Shown: piece after piece, positions 17,501-24,998 of the stretch | Numbering within the stretch: position 1 is the first letter of the stretch | Layout: each line of letters starts with the position of its first letter | NCBI GenBank assembly: GCA_022511065.1 | Contig: JAFLSG010000023.1 | Coordinates: 1-33,337, forward strand | Length of the DNA stretch: 33,337 nucleotides | Direction: 5' to 3' | Origin: Prevotella sp. | GTDB lineage: Bacteria > Bacteroidota > Bacteroidia > Bacteroidales > Bacteroidaceae | Made by a program: the position numbers and the translations under genes | Notes under the pieces: generated by a model | Database searches by the model: none | Seen by the model: the letters and a program-made list of their open reading frames with translations, nothing else | Told to the model about the DNA's origin: nothing

Positions 17501-17842
17501 TTCGTCCAACAACGAATTGTCTTCCTTCAGCCTGATGTTGAGTGTCTGCTGACCCGTGTACTGGATTTCCTGTGTCAGGTAGCCAATATAACTCACCACA
17601 ATCACGCCACTGGGATCATTCAGCGTGAAGTTTCCGTCGAAGTCTGTCACGGTAGCGTTTTTCGTCCCTTTCACCATAATGGTAGCACCGATGATGCCTT
17701 CACCATTCTCGTCGGTCACCGTTCCGACTAACTGTCCACCATTTTGTTGTACGCGCTGCACTGTCGTCATTTCCCCGCTTGCACAAACAGCCGAGGGCAT
17801 CATGAGTGACAGGGCTGCCGCTATGATATATTGTCTTTTCAT
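14552..17842 (-). CDS. SusC-like TonB-dependent outer-membrane transporter
   Basis: The channel half of a SusCD complex, importing oligosaccharides across the outer membrane with TonB energy. The 1096-residue product has a signal peptide (1-21) and a carboxypeptidase-D regulatory-like beta-sandwich at about 37-107. A TonB-box-like DEVVVTGYG is at 113-121, a plug at about 125-235 (including the SusC-type IIDGVTG and LKDASAAIYGARAASGVILVTTK), and the barrel ends in the terminal Phe of TFGLDVTF. There is no N-terminal STN domain, so direct FecR-type signalling to a sigma factor through this transporter is not expected. It is preceded by the surface lipoprotein gene (22-base gap) and followed by SusD. 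Confidence 0.97.
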   Translation of the reverse strand: MKRQYIIAAALSLMMPSAVCASGEMTTVQRVQQNGGQLVGTVTDENGEGIIGATIMVKGTKNATVTDFDGNFTLNDPSGVIVVSYIGYLTQEIQYTGQQTLNIRLKEDNSLLDEVVVTGYGVAKKASLTSAISQIKGDEVYANRGVGSTTVALQGEIPGLTVTRTSTRPGSEAAAMQIRGDISINGNSEPLIIIDGVTGSLDELNSLNGSDIESISVLKDASAAIYGARAASGVILVTTKRGKQGKAVITYNGALSRTINGIQAPMTNNAEWLDMFYEAQFNDARVTTGLTDPTDIHNNINWWIFNSFGGATLDPTDIDPATGEARIYRGEPLFDALRAGKTLTLQNGDKIERWEPGNYMMDALYGQATSQKHNLSVSGADEKFGYRLSLGYENAQSQLKVAEDGQKKWSARLNADYQATKQMKFETNLSFEKREVNTPSTDVGAGWYDPWFWTILNENGDPYDTFSGNRNPVGGLTQGGKDKYRLTTLRGSIKATYDLSQLVKGLSLSASGAYKLVQSNDQKTVNKVQYYDWVGTMTGNKQGPGSITEADKRWENITLGGFANYERTFAEKHNVFAMIGMTAEQETYKGITASRSQGPLYEGSGLADLNVWESGTNNGASGGQNSWGLVSYLTRLNYSFQDKYSVELLARRDGSSKLSEAQRWKNFYSISGYWRLSSEDFLKDVQWLSDLKVRYNYGKTGSVEGIGNYERYASVSTGSALFGMNPSTQSTIWLGSMTSDQRTWETINSHDFGLDFAFLNNRLRGSFDYFIKANNGMFISIEYPSVLGASAPKVNDGEFQAKGWEFAINWNDRIGDVSYNLGFQLSDAWSLVKKLTNNENVPDPGINSNRLTGRPRRAIYVYQTDGIFQTQEEVDAFYEMYYWNADHSGPKANNILPAPGEKTLNTLRPGARKLVDLNGDGAITREDLYYAGDAAPRLNFGFKGGLEWKGIDFSIFFQGVWKQKVLRNGNFYAPWITNYVMQNNTFIGQMWSPENPTGTYTIASRDNNFNRFNYENKDVSVQNNRYIRLKSLVVGYTLPRQWTEKAGLSKVRAYFSGDDLWEWTKVKDGFDPEYGEASNNTFPFSRLLTFGLDVTF

Positions 17843-17864
17843 ATTCTAATATCTTTTTTTAGTT

Positions 17865-19070
17865 TTATTCTACGACATACACATTAAACTCTGAAAGCAT
17901 CGTGTTCACGCCCGAGCCTTTCATTTCAGGCCCGAAGTAAACCTTCACGTAGCGGGCAGCCTGCAGGTTGTCGGAAAGGTCGCTGACCTGTGGCTTGTCC
18001 GAGTTGTTGTCAAAGGCGAATGAACCGTAATTCTCCCATGCCCAGGCATCAGGATTGGAAGCATCCGTAGCCTTTGCCTCTGCACAAGTGTAGATGGTCT
18101 GTCCTATCTGGCCACGGTTGTCACCGATGCGGCGGGTCAGTTCCACCTGTGCCACCTTGTAATCCTTGCCCAGATCAACGATAATCCACTGCGGATAGTC
18201 GGTGGCAATCTTCCAACTGGAGTGCCAGAACGTGTCAGGATTACCGTCCAAGATGCAAACGGCACGGCCATTGACTGCACCTTCACCCTGACTTTCCTGA
18301 GAACTGTAGCCGATGGTGCCGTCGTTGGAGTCGGGATTGTAGCCGGGAATGCTCATCAGACTCTGGTCAATCTTCACGACAGGATTGGGGGTTACCGTGA
18401 AGTTCTTATCTGCTGAAGCATGGCCGAACTCGTCTTCCGTATGGATGGTGATATCCGACTGTTCAAGTAAGAAGCCGTCTTCCACATCAAGGCGCACAAA
18501 ACTGTTGTCAGTCTTATTGGGAGACACCACATATTTTGTGCTGCCAGACTTCCCGCTACTACTTGATTTCCAGGCAACTGCCACTACGACAGCATCGTCG
18601 AAGCCATTGTTCGTATTCACCCTGATACCGCCGTAGGCAGCATCCACCGTAATGGTTTCCAGCACAGCCGAGAAATTGGGCGCACCCGGTGTGCCATTCA
18701 CTTCCACTGCACCGGCATTGTTGCCGCGCACCGAACAGGCATAGAGCAGGAACTTTACGGGGTCGGTGGTGATGAAGCCCTTGAAAGTAGCAGACATCTG
18801 CCCGTTAGTCGCACGTTCTTTTGAGAACAACTGATACTGCTCTTGACCGTCAGCGTCGGTATAAACCACCTTGGTGTACATAAAGCTGCTGCTCGTGGGG
18901 ATGCTCCACGTCAGCGTCACCGCACCTGCGGTCGATGCCGCACTCACATTCGTCACTTGTGCTGGAGCCGTGTCGTCAATGTCGATACGCCCTTCTGCAT
19001 CGTCGCCACAACCGCCTAATAAGAGGGCTGCGCCGAGCATCAAAAGATAACAAATCTGTTTTTTCTTCAT
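17865..19070 (-). CDS. Surface lipoprotein with DUF4959-DUF5126-F5/8C (DUF5000) layout
   Basis: Probable surface glycan-binding protein of the locus. The lipobox ends LLLGGC with C21, and GDDAEG follows, an acidic run like the Bacteroidota lipoprotein export signal that directs proteins to the cell surface. The domains I read are: an Fn3-like DUF4959 at about 25-125, a second beta domain (DUF5126-like) at 130-235, and a C-terminal discoidin/F5-8-type domain (DUF5000-like) at 250-400 with LDGNPDTFWHSSW and YPQWIIVDLGKDYKVAQVEL. The domain names are from memory of the families. It is placed between the sigma factor (27-base gap) and SusC (22-base gap), upstream rather than downstream of SusD as is more usual for SusE/F-position proteins. 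Confidence 0.85.
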   Translation of the reverse strand: MKKKQICYLLMLGAALLLGGCGDDAEGRIDIDDTAPAQVTNVSAASTAGAVTLTWSIPTSSSFMYTKVVYTDADGQEQYQLFSKERATNGQMSATFKGFITTDPVKFLLYACSVRGNNAGAVEVNGTPGAPNFSAVLETITVDAAYGGIRVNTNNGFDDAVVVAVAWKSSSSGKSGSTKYVVSPNKTDNSFVRLDVEDGFLLEQSDITIHTEDEFGHASADKNFTVTPNPVVKIDQSLMSIPGYNPDSNDGTIGYSSQESQGEGAVNGRAVCILDGNPDTFWHSSWKIATDYPQWIIVDLGKDYKVAQVELTRRIGDNRGQIGQTIYTCAEAKATDASNPDAWAWENYGSFAFDNNSDKPQVSDLSDNLQAARYVKVYFGPEMKGSGVNTMLSEFNVYVVE

Positions 19071-19097
19071 AATAAATGGTTTTTAAGAATTAATATT

Positions 19098-19610
19098 TTA
19101 GAATCCAATCACTTTCCTTACGTGTTCCCTGACCATCTGTCGTGTCCTGTAGATACGCGACTCAACAGCTCGCTTTGAGAGATTCAGCGTCAGTGCTATC
19201 TCATCGGCACTTTTTTCCTCGAAGCGGCTTAATATGTAAGTTCTGCTATCAAGTTCCGACATACAGCGGATTACTTTCATCTCCGTCTGCAAAATATCGT
19301 TCACCTCTGCCTCTTGGTTGGTGTAACTCCTTTCCATCTGCCAACTCCCTTCATTTCTCACCTTATTCATATATACGCGGTGACGCAGGTAGTCGGTGCG
19401 CTTCTGATAGGCGATTGTCACTGCCAATGCTTTCAGCTGGCTGGCAATGATGATGTCAAGCCCCATAATCTTCACGAACACTTCCTGCACCAAATCCTCA
19501 CACGTATCTTCGGCGATACATGCCTGACGGAAGATGGAGAAGATGTCTGGCCTTACTTCTTGATATGCCCGACCAATAATCTCTCGGTTCTCTGAGCTGA
19601 CTGTTACCAT
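19098..19610 (-). CDS. RNA polymerase sigma-70 factor, ECF type
   Basis: An alternative sigma factor that would direct RNA polymerase to its own promoters. The 170-residue product has region 2 at about 20-85, including EDLVQEVFVKIMG, and region 4 at about 115-165, including SADEIALTLNLSKRAVESRIYRTRQMV, a helix-turn-helix for -35-type binding. No anti-sigma (FecR-like) gene lies next to it, and the following SusC lacks an STN domain, so its control is unclear. It is the first gene of the surface-lipoprotein/SusC/SusD unit and has its own -7 box. It may drive this operon, itself included, or a remote regulon. Start ATG 19610 suits the family length. Confidence 0.93.
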   Translation of the reverse strand: MVTVSSENREIIGRAYQEVRPDIFSIFRQACIAEDTCEDLVQEVFVKIMGLDIIIASQLKALAVTIAYQKRTDYLRHRVYMNKVRNEGSWQMERSYTNQEAEVNDILQTEMKVIRCMSELDSRTYILSRFEEKSADEIALTLNLSKRAVESRIYRTRQMVREHVRKVIGF

Positions 19611-19641
19611 GATTCTCGGTTTTTAATTATTGATTGCACTG

Positions 19642-19673
19642 CAAAAGTAGCACACAAAAAGGCGGCAAACAAG
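19642..19673 (-). promoter_or_regulatory. Promoter of the sigma-SusC-SusD unit
   Basis: The minus-strand -7 box TACTTTTG is at 19642-19649, 31 bases before the sigma-factor ATG. A TTG at 19670-19672, 20 bases upstream, fits a -33 element. That TTG is part of the 3' arm of the upstream terminator hairpin, so terminator and promoter overlap. Confidence 0.7.
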
Positions 19674-19695
19674 TTTTTTCCTCTTGTTTGCCGCC
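19656..19695 (-). terminator. Intrinsic terminator of the sensor/AraC regulator gene
   Basis: The arms GGCGGCAAACAAG (19661-19673) and CTTGTTTGCCGCC (19683-19695) form a perfect 13-bp stem with a 9-base loop. On the minus strand TTTTT follows directly (19660-19656). It lies 96 bases past the regulator stop, so the regulator is a separate transcript from the sigma factor. Confidence 0.88.
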
Positions 19696-19791
19696 AACTC
19701 GTTTAGCAATTAGTCCAAGTTGTTTAAATCGCTATATGTCAATGCGATACAAATAGTCTATCTAAATTAGCAGAACTCACAACCTGTGTTC

Positions 19792-22575
19792 TTACCTCAT
19801 TTTCTTCAGATATTCAGCCGGAGTCATGCCTTCCACCTTGCGGAATGTGGAAAAGAAATTCGACTTTTTGAAGCCACATTGCTCGGAGAGTGCCGTGATA
19901 GTGACTCGCTTATGCTCGCCTGCTTTAATAAGTCGCTTGAACTCCTCAAGCCGATAGCGGTTGATGAAGTCGTAATAGTTTTCCTTCAGATAAAGGTTGA
20001 ACACCTGACTTAGTTTTGACGGAGACAGATGGAGCTCGTCTGCCAGGTCTTTCATCCTGATGTCTGTGTTCGTGTATATCTTGCCTTTCTCTATATAAGC
20101 GCGCATCTGACCAACTATCTCGGCACATTCTTTCTCATCAATCTTCACCTTCTGATATTTCTCGCTTTTCACGCCGTCATCCTTCCCTTCCTCATCCATT
20201 GCCTCCTCCAGTTCTTGCTCTACGGCTATCAGGGCATCCTCAATCTCATCTCTTTCCGTAAGCAGCAGCTTGGTATTCTTCCGATACCGATAGGCTCGCC
20301 AAAGCAGCAGGACCAGTATAATGAACACCAATAACTCAACAATGGCGCCTGTCGATGGGTGTACCACTACCTGATAGGCAGCCTCAGTACCTACAATGCC
20401 TGCCAATCGTATTTTTAGGCAGTGGTTTCCTAATGTCAGGTGTTGCAATGCTATCTGGTCATTGGGCAGTACGATTTGCCATGGCTCGTCATCAAGGCTG
20501 TACTCATAGATTCTTCCAACCTGCTCGGCATAGTCCAACAGCACAGCCTCTAATTGTACCACGTCAGAAACGAAATTCCAACCAAGCGTTATCCGTTGCG
20601 ATTCATTGACCGCTAACTGCTGGCCATCGGAAAGCATCTCGCTCCCGCGTCGGATATTATAAAGGTGCATTCCATGGTTGCTGCTGGTGGACCATGCCTC
20701 AATGTCTTTTGGATAAATATAGAACAGTCCTTCCGATGTCGCCACCCAAAGCCGCTGCCCGTCGTAGCTGATCTTGTTGATGCTGCCCATCAGTCCCGCA
20801 TCGCTGCCGAGGCGCATCAATCCTGTGCCGTCATAGTCTAACCGGAACAGCCCCATTGCAGAACTGATCCAATAATGTCCGCTTATGTCATCAACGAAGT
20901 CGCGACACCATATATCAGGCAAATTCACCGGCAACGCTAATGTACCATAATGCTGCATCTTCGCATCGGTATAAAACACCTGCGGCCCGTTGCGCATGAA
21001 GATGATGCTGTCGTGCCCTATTGAGCCACGACAATAGGGCTGCCGATTGAAGAAGCCTTCCGGATAGTTGGGGTCTGCAATGATTTCTTTTGTCTGACCA
21101 CTGTATATGGATATGCCGTCAGCACCTGTCAGCCATGAATTTCCGCAATAATCGAAGGTTATGTCAAGGATGATGCCGCCCTGAATGTGTGAGTTCTGTT
21201 CGGTAAACCAATGGTGTATCTGCCGATTGTCAATGGCAAACAAACCATCATTAGTCCCCACCCAAAGCAGACTGTCCGGCCCTATCTTCAAATCGCCGAT
21301 GGTCGATTTATGAAGCGAGGGGGCAAAAGCAAGCCGTCTTAAATCGCCCGTCTGCGGGTTGAGCACACTTATTCCACCATCAAATGTGCCGATGTAATAC
21401 TCATCGCGATAGTAAACGATATTATTCACAATGTGACCGCCGCCCATCATGTCGGGCGAATAATAGCGCACATTGCCACCCTTGATGAAATAAAAACCAT
21501 TATGTGTGCCTATCACTCCTTCGTCGCCCCGCAGGTAATAGCTGCGCATATTGAGCCCTTCCGTCGTGAAATCCCCTGCCCGGAACGGCTTGAACAATGG
21601 GTCGCGATGATAGGCGTATGTCAGCCCGTAGCGCACTAACCCGAACCAGTCCACGCCCGACGCATCCCGGTAGTAGCAATTTACGGCATCCGTGGGCAAT
21701 TGGCTGTTTTCCGTCTCAATGGAGAAGCGGGCTACCACTACGCCCGTATTCCCATCTATCAGGAAAGCCCCCGAGCCGTTTGTGCCCACACAGACATAGC
21801 CGTCGCCACTGCGTCGCACGGAGGTTACTATGTGTCCTATCTCCGTGATGCGCTTCGCTTCCTTGGTATTCAGATTGATGATGTAAAACCCATCTGCCTT
21901 TGTGCCTATGAAACAAAGGTCGCCAACGATTTCAAACTGGCTCGGCGTGGCTCTTTCGGGCAGTAGGCTATTGATGCCTTGGGGAGTTACCCCCCCCGAC
22001 TTCGTGTCATAAAGAAACAAATCGTACCGTCCTAAGAACCATATTCGTCCACGGACATCCCGGACATAATGTCGCACGATGTTGTCAATACCACTCCTGC
22101 TTTGCCCGAGATGAGTGGTTGTCACCCGTTCACCATCAAATATCTGCAAGCCTTGCCGACCTCCGATGAAGATGGAGTCACCCACCGCCAGCAGGCATTC
22201 CGGCTGCAAGACTTCCGTCAATATCCGCTCAAAGCGGTCGTTCCCTATTGTCAGCCGGAACAGACCGATGTTCGTTGCAGCATAGATGCTCTTGTCACGC
22301 GTCTCGCATAGCGCATTCACCGTCACCATCCGATGCTCGCCGTCGGTCAGGTTGTAAGCAGTCATCTGCTTTCCGTCATACATATTCACCCCATTGGCAG
22401 CGGCTATCCAGATGCGTCCGCCATGATCGGTCATCACGTCGTAAACCGACTCACCCACCAGTCCGTCGGCAACGTTTAGCGTCACCACGCCACTTTCCTT
22501 GCATACACCCCTACCCGTGGCCAACAGGCACACGGCAACGGCTATCAGGTACTTTAGAATCCTATGAGTAGTCAC
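19792..22575 (-). CDS. Membrane-anchored sensor/AraC regulator lacking kinase and receiver
   Basis: Probable glycan sensor that controls the locus. The 927-residue protein begins with a signal-anchor-type segment. Reg_prop-type beta-propeller repeats follow (for example GGRIWIAAANGVNMYDG and DSLLWVGTNDGLFAIDN) to about residue 600, then a Y_Y_Y-like beta domain at about 640-740. One membrane helix lies near 745-762 (VELLVFIILVLLLW), then an acidic coiled coil, then an AraC helix-turn-helix domain in the last 100 residues (MKDLADELHLSPSKLSQVF, ITALSEQCGFKKSNFF). Standard hybrid two-component PUL regulators carry histidine kinase and receiver domains between the membrane helix and the HTH; only about 60 residues are there here. 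The GTG start at 22575 is chosen because it precedes the signal segment. It is followed by a strong terminator. Confidence 0.9.
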   Translation of the reverse strand: MTTHRILKYLIAVAVCLLATGRGVCKESGVVTLNVADGLVGESVYDVMTDHGGRIWIAAANGVNMYDGKQMTAYNLTDGEHRMVTVNALCETRDKSIYAATNIGLFRLTIGNDRFERILTEVLQPECLLAVGDSIFIGGRQGLQIFDGERVTTTHLGQSRSGIDNIVRHYVRDVRGRIWFLGRYDLFLYDTKSGGVTPQGINSLLPERATPSQFEIVGDLCFIGTKADGFYIINLNTKEAKRITEIGHIVTSVRRSGDGYVCVGTNGSGAFLIDGNTGVVVARFSIETENSQLPTDAVNCYYRDASGVDWFGLVRYGLTYAYHRDPLFKPFRAGDFTTEGLNMRSYYLRGDEGVIGTHNGFYFIKGGNVRYYSPDMMGGGHIVNNIVYYRDEYYIGTFDGGISVLNPQTGDLRRLAFAPSLHKSTIGDLKIGPDSLLWVGTNDGLFAIDNRQIHHWFTEQNSHIQGGIILDITFDYCGNSWLTGADGISIYSGQTKEIIADPNYPEGFFNRQPYCRGSIGHDSIIFMRNGPQVFYTDAKMQHYGTLALPVNLPDIWCRDFVDDISGHYWISSAMGLFRLDYDGTGLMRLGSDAGLMGSINKISYDGQRLWVATSEGLFYIYPKDIEAWSTSSNHGMHLYNIRRGSEMLSDGQQLAVNESQRITLGWNFVSDVVQLEAVLLDYAEQVGRIYEYSLDDEPWQIVLPNDQIALQHLTLGNHCLKIRLAGIVGTEAAYQVVVHPSTGAIVELLVFIILVLLLWRAYRYRKNTKLLLTERDEIEDALIAVEQELEEAMDEEGKDDGVKSEKYQKVKIDEKECAEIVGQMRAYIEKGKIYTNTDIRMKDLADELHLSPSKLSQVFNLYLKENYYDFINRYRLEEFKRLIKAGEHKRVTITALSEQCGFKKSNFFSTFRKVEGMTPAEYLKKMR

Positions 22576-22611
22576 ATTAGTAATCAGCTTAGGTTTTATC
22601 TATAGACCTTA

Positions 22612-22619
22612 CAAAGATA
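22612..22619 (-). promoter_or_regulatory. -7 box of the sensor/AraC regulator
   Basis: The minus-strand sequence TATCTTTG matches TANNTTTG, 36 bases before the GTG start at 22575. No convincing -33 TTG is seen at the right distance, so activation may be needed. Confidence 0.6.
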
Positions 22620-22939
22620 CGAAACCCGCACCGACTATTCATGACCTTACACGATATATTATATTTTATTCACACTTTTTGTTTTGCGCCCAAAATGTTA
22701 AATTTGAGCAAAAATTCAAACAATCAATGCTTCAAAACTCGCGTATTTTCCACCAAACCATCTGGCGGGCAATAATACACGAATTTTGCGTGACCACAAC
22801 TTATTGATTATCAATATCTTGTAAAATTATTACAGATTTTATCCCCTGAAAAGCCCATAAATAGGCGGTTTTCGGTGATTTCCCAGCGTGATTTTTCCCC
22901 ATTTAGCGCAAAATAGAGTCGAATTTTAGGCTTAATTCC

Positions 22940-23030
22940 ATCAATTTTCGTGTTACTTTTTATCAATTTTCGTGTTACTTTTTTCTAAATTCCGTGTTAT
23001 ATTTTTCCAAAAAGTAACACGAAATTTATA
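22940..23030. repeat. Three 22-bp tandem repeats plus one inverted copy
   Basis: Copies 22940-22961 and 22962-22983 are identical, with core TTTTCGTGTTACTTTTT. A degenerate third copy keeps the 22-base period (its GTGTTA is at 22994-22999). An inverted copy, AAAAAGTAACACGAAATTTA, sits at 23009-23028, and together with the third copy it can form a long hairpin with a CC turn. The 22-base period is two helical turns and is not a multiple of three, so it points to protein binding or structure rather than coding. Confidence 0.85.
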
Positions 23031-23212
23031 AAAATCCAACTCAAACCCTAATTTTACGGGGCTTTTTCCAAAATTCTGCCGAGCACACTTTCAAAAAACG
23101 CCGAACTGCGTCTATTTCATGCTCTCACCAAGTGTTAAATTTTGGCAAGTTTTATTGACATAGATATTTCTTGTGAATCAAACAAATTGTTGGGCGCATC
23201 GCTCATTCGCGG

Positions 23213-23249
23213 AAATAAAAAAAAGCCGGATGCTTCCCAGCACCCGGCT
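23213..23249 (-). terminator. Terminator after the lyase-GH97-GH43 unit
   Basis: AGCCGGATGC (23224-23233) pairs with GCACCCGGCT (23240-23249) with one mismatch and a 6-base loop. On the minus strand it is followed by a run of eight T. It lies 129 bases past the GH43 stop. Confidence 0.82.
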
Positions 23250-23286
23250 CTTAACCATAACTAACTATTAACTTAAACCAAATTGT
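23250..23286 (+). other. Leader-like tract on the + strand (possible orphan 5' UTR)
   Basis: Read on the + strand, the hairpin is followed by an unstructured A/C/T-rich tract with TTAACC, ACTAACTATTAACTTAAACC and then an ATG at 23287. This resembles the leaders I associate with susC-type genes. The ATG opens only a 31-codon frame that runs to 23382, into the convergent GH43 3' end. It may be a relic of a lost + strand gene. The resemblance is from memory and not measured. Confidence 0.3.
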
Positions 23287-23378
23287 ATGGATGAAGGTCA
23301 TTCTGTTATTTGTTCATCATATATACGAATCGGCGAAAGTATTTACGCAGATTTATTTGCACTAAATATCGTGTTTAT

Positions 23379-24998
23379 CTAACTTTCCACCCTAATCCAA
23401 TCAACATCCAACCAACCTCGATTGGCTTTCCGTTTGCGACATTCGGCAACGAAGCCAAACTTAGCTCCAATCCATTTACCCTGACGCATAGTAAACGGGG
23501 TCCCCACCTCTTTGAAGTTGCTGCCGTCAAGGCTGTAGGCAAAACGGCACAGGCCGTCACGGACTACCAAGCGCAGATAAAGGTCGATATAAATGGCAGG
23601 GGAGTAGGGAATCGTATCACAAGCAGACGGAGGTAATGCGGCGTAGGCTTGCCGCGTCTCCTTCTTCCCCTCATCTGCTCCTATGCAGGTGTGTCGCTGA
23701 ATCAGGAACTTTTCACCCTCGCGCATGATAGCAAGCATACTATAGTCGCGTCCCATCATAACGACTCCTCCATATTGTCCGTCCTCCTTTGAAGCAAAGC
23801 GCACCTTGGCTGTAGCCGTAAAGCAGGGAGCCGCAGGCTTCTGCAAGAGCAGGTTGGGAACGTCCCAAAGACTATTGAAATCTTCAGGGAGGTCGTAGGT
23901 GTATAGGCGGAAAGTGCCGTCGGCAGTGGGCATTCCGTAAAGTTGGTGGTAGTTGGCATGCCACTGCCATTGTAGTCCTAATTGTCCATCGTTGAACTCG
24001 TCAGACATCAGGGGAGTGATAATGACAGAAGAGGATGATTTGGGTTTGCGGTATTCTGCATAAGGCTCGCCGCAGTTCCCCATCAGCGGCCAGCCCGTAG
24101 TCCAATCAATAGGTTGCAGATAGACTACACGCCCGTAAGCGCCTTTGTCATTGAAGTGCAAAAACCAGTCTTCTCCATACTTGGTATGTATCCAAGCGCC
24201 CTGATGAGGCCCGTTAATGGTTGTATTACCTTGCCACATCACTCGTTTCCACTCATAAGGGCCGTAAGGTGACTTACTGCGCATGGCCAACTGCCATCCC
24301 ATCTCGACACCGCCGGCAGGGCACATAATCCAATAATAGCCATTGCGCTTATAGAACTTGGGGCCTTCTGCGGTATGGTTTTCCTGACCACCATCGAAGA
24401 CAATACGAGGTGGGTTGATGGCGCTCGTCCCGTCTGCAGACAATTCACGGACTGTCAGCACGGAGTTCAGTCCTGCCCGTGAGGCCGCCCAACCATTTAC
24501 CAAATAGCAACGCCCGTCATCATCCCAGAGCGGGCAAGGGTCTATCATTCCCTCACCTGCTATGACACAGACAGGGGCAGACCATCCGCTTGCAGGATTT
24601 TTAGATTTTACCATAAAGATACCTTGGTCAGGATCGCCCCAATAGATGTAAAACTCACCGTTATGATGGCGGATGGCTGGTGCCCATACTCCCTTGCCAT
24701 GCTGAGATTTGTCATAGACAGTCTTTGGCTCCTGTTCCAACAAGGCGTGGCCGATGATTTGCCAATTCACCAAATCTTTGGAATGCAGGATGGGCAGTCC
24801 GGGAATACAGTTGAACGATGAGGCAGTCATATAATAGTCCTCATCTACAGTGCAAACATCCGGATCGCTATAGTCAGCATAGAGTACGGGATTTGTATAG
24901 GTGCCGTCTCCATTGTCGGGACTATAGACTTGCGCTTCCACATCGTAAAATGAGAAAAGGGTCACACATAATATAAAAGGTAGTAGTTGCTGTTTCAT
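23379..24998 (-). CDS. GH43 glycoside hydrolase with C-terminal beta-sandwich
   Basis: Exported inverting enzyme of GH43, which acts on arabinose- or xylose-containing chains. A signal peptide ends near residue 22 (VEA). In the five-bladed propeller I can place general base D45 in YSDPD, pKa-modulating D153 in GMIDPCP, and general acid E211 in TAEGPKFY, so the active site looks intact. Residues of about 330-539 form a concanavalin-like C-terminal domain (FNDGQLGLQWQWH, GKWIGAKFGF, LDVDWIRV) typical of beta-xylosidase-like GH43s. The subfamily is not resolved. Its ATG overlaps the GH97 stop as ATGA, implying coupled translation. It is the last gene of the enzyme unit. Confidence 0.93.
   Translation of the reverse strand: MKQQLLPFILCVTLFSFYDVEAQVYSPDNGDGTYTNPVLYADYSDPDVCTVDEDYYMTASSFNCIPGLPILHSKDLVNWQIIGHALLEQEPKTVYDKSQHGKGVWAPAIRHHNGEFYIYWGDPDQGIFMVKSKNPASGWSAPVCVIAGEGMIDPCPLWDDDGRCYLVNGWAASRAGLNSVLTVRELSADGTSAINPPRIVFDGGQENHTAEGPKFYKRNGYYWIMCPAGGVEMGWQLAMRSKSPYGPYEWKRVMWQGNTTINGPHQGAWIHTKYGEDWFLHFNDKGAYGRVVYLQPIDWTTGWPLMGNCGEPYAEYRKPKSSSSVIITPLMSDEFNDGQLGLQWQWHANYHQLYGMPTADGTFRLYTYDLPEDFNSLWDVPNLLLQKPAAPCFTATAKVRFASKEDGQYGGVVMMGRDYSMLAIMREGEKFLIQRHTCIGADEGKKETRQAYAALPPSACDTIPYSPAIYIDLYLRLVVRDGLCRFAYSLDGSNFKEVGTPFTMRQGKWIGAKFGFVAECRKRKANRGWLDVDWIRVES

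Larger units (their letters stand above)
22620..23378. other. Long AT-rich intergenic region upstream of the regulator
   Basis: A 759-base stretch with no credible gene. It holds the 22-bp tandem repeats with an inverted copy (22940-23030), a terminator hairpin for the GH43 unit (23213-23249) and a leader-like tract on the + strand (23250-23286). Elsewhere it is A/T runs without a protein I can recognise. The sequence near 22770-22800 could be decayed coding DNA, but I cannot support that. Confidence 0.7.

Noticed and set aside
22940..23030. CRISPR array
   Set aside because: The 22-base units abut with no unique spacers and no cas genes are present.
23310..23636. 108-codon + strand frame at the GH43 3' end
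   Set aside because: Mostly antisense to GH43, with a composition unlike a protein and no promoter.
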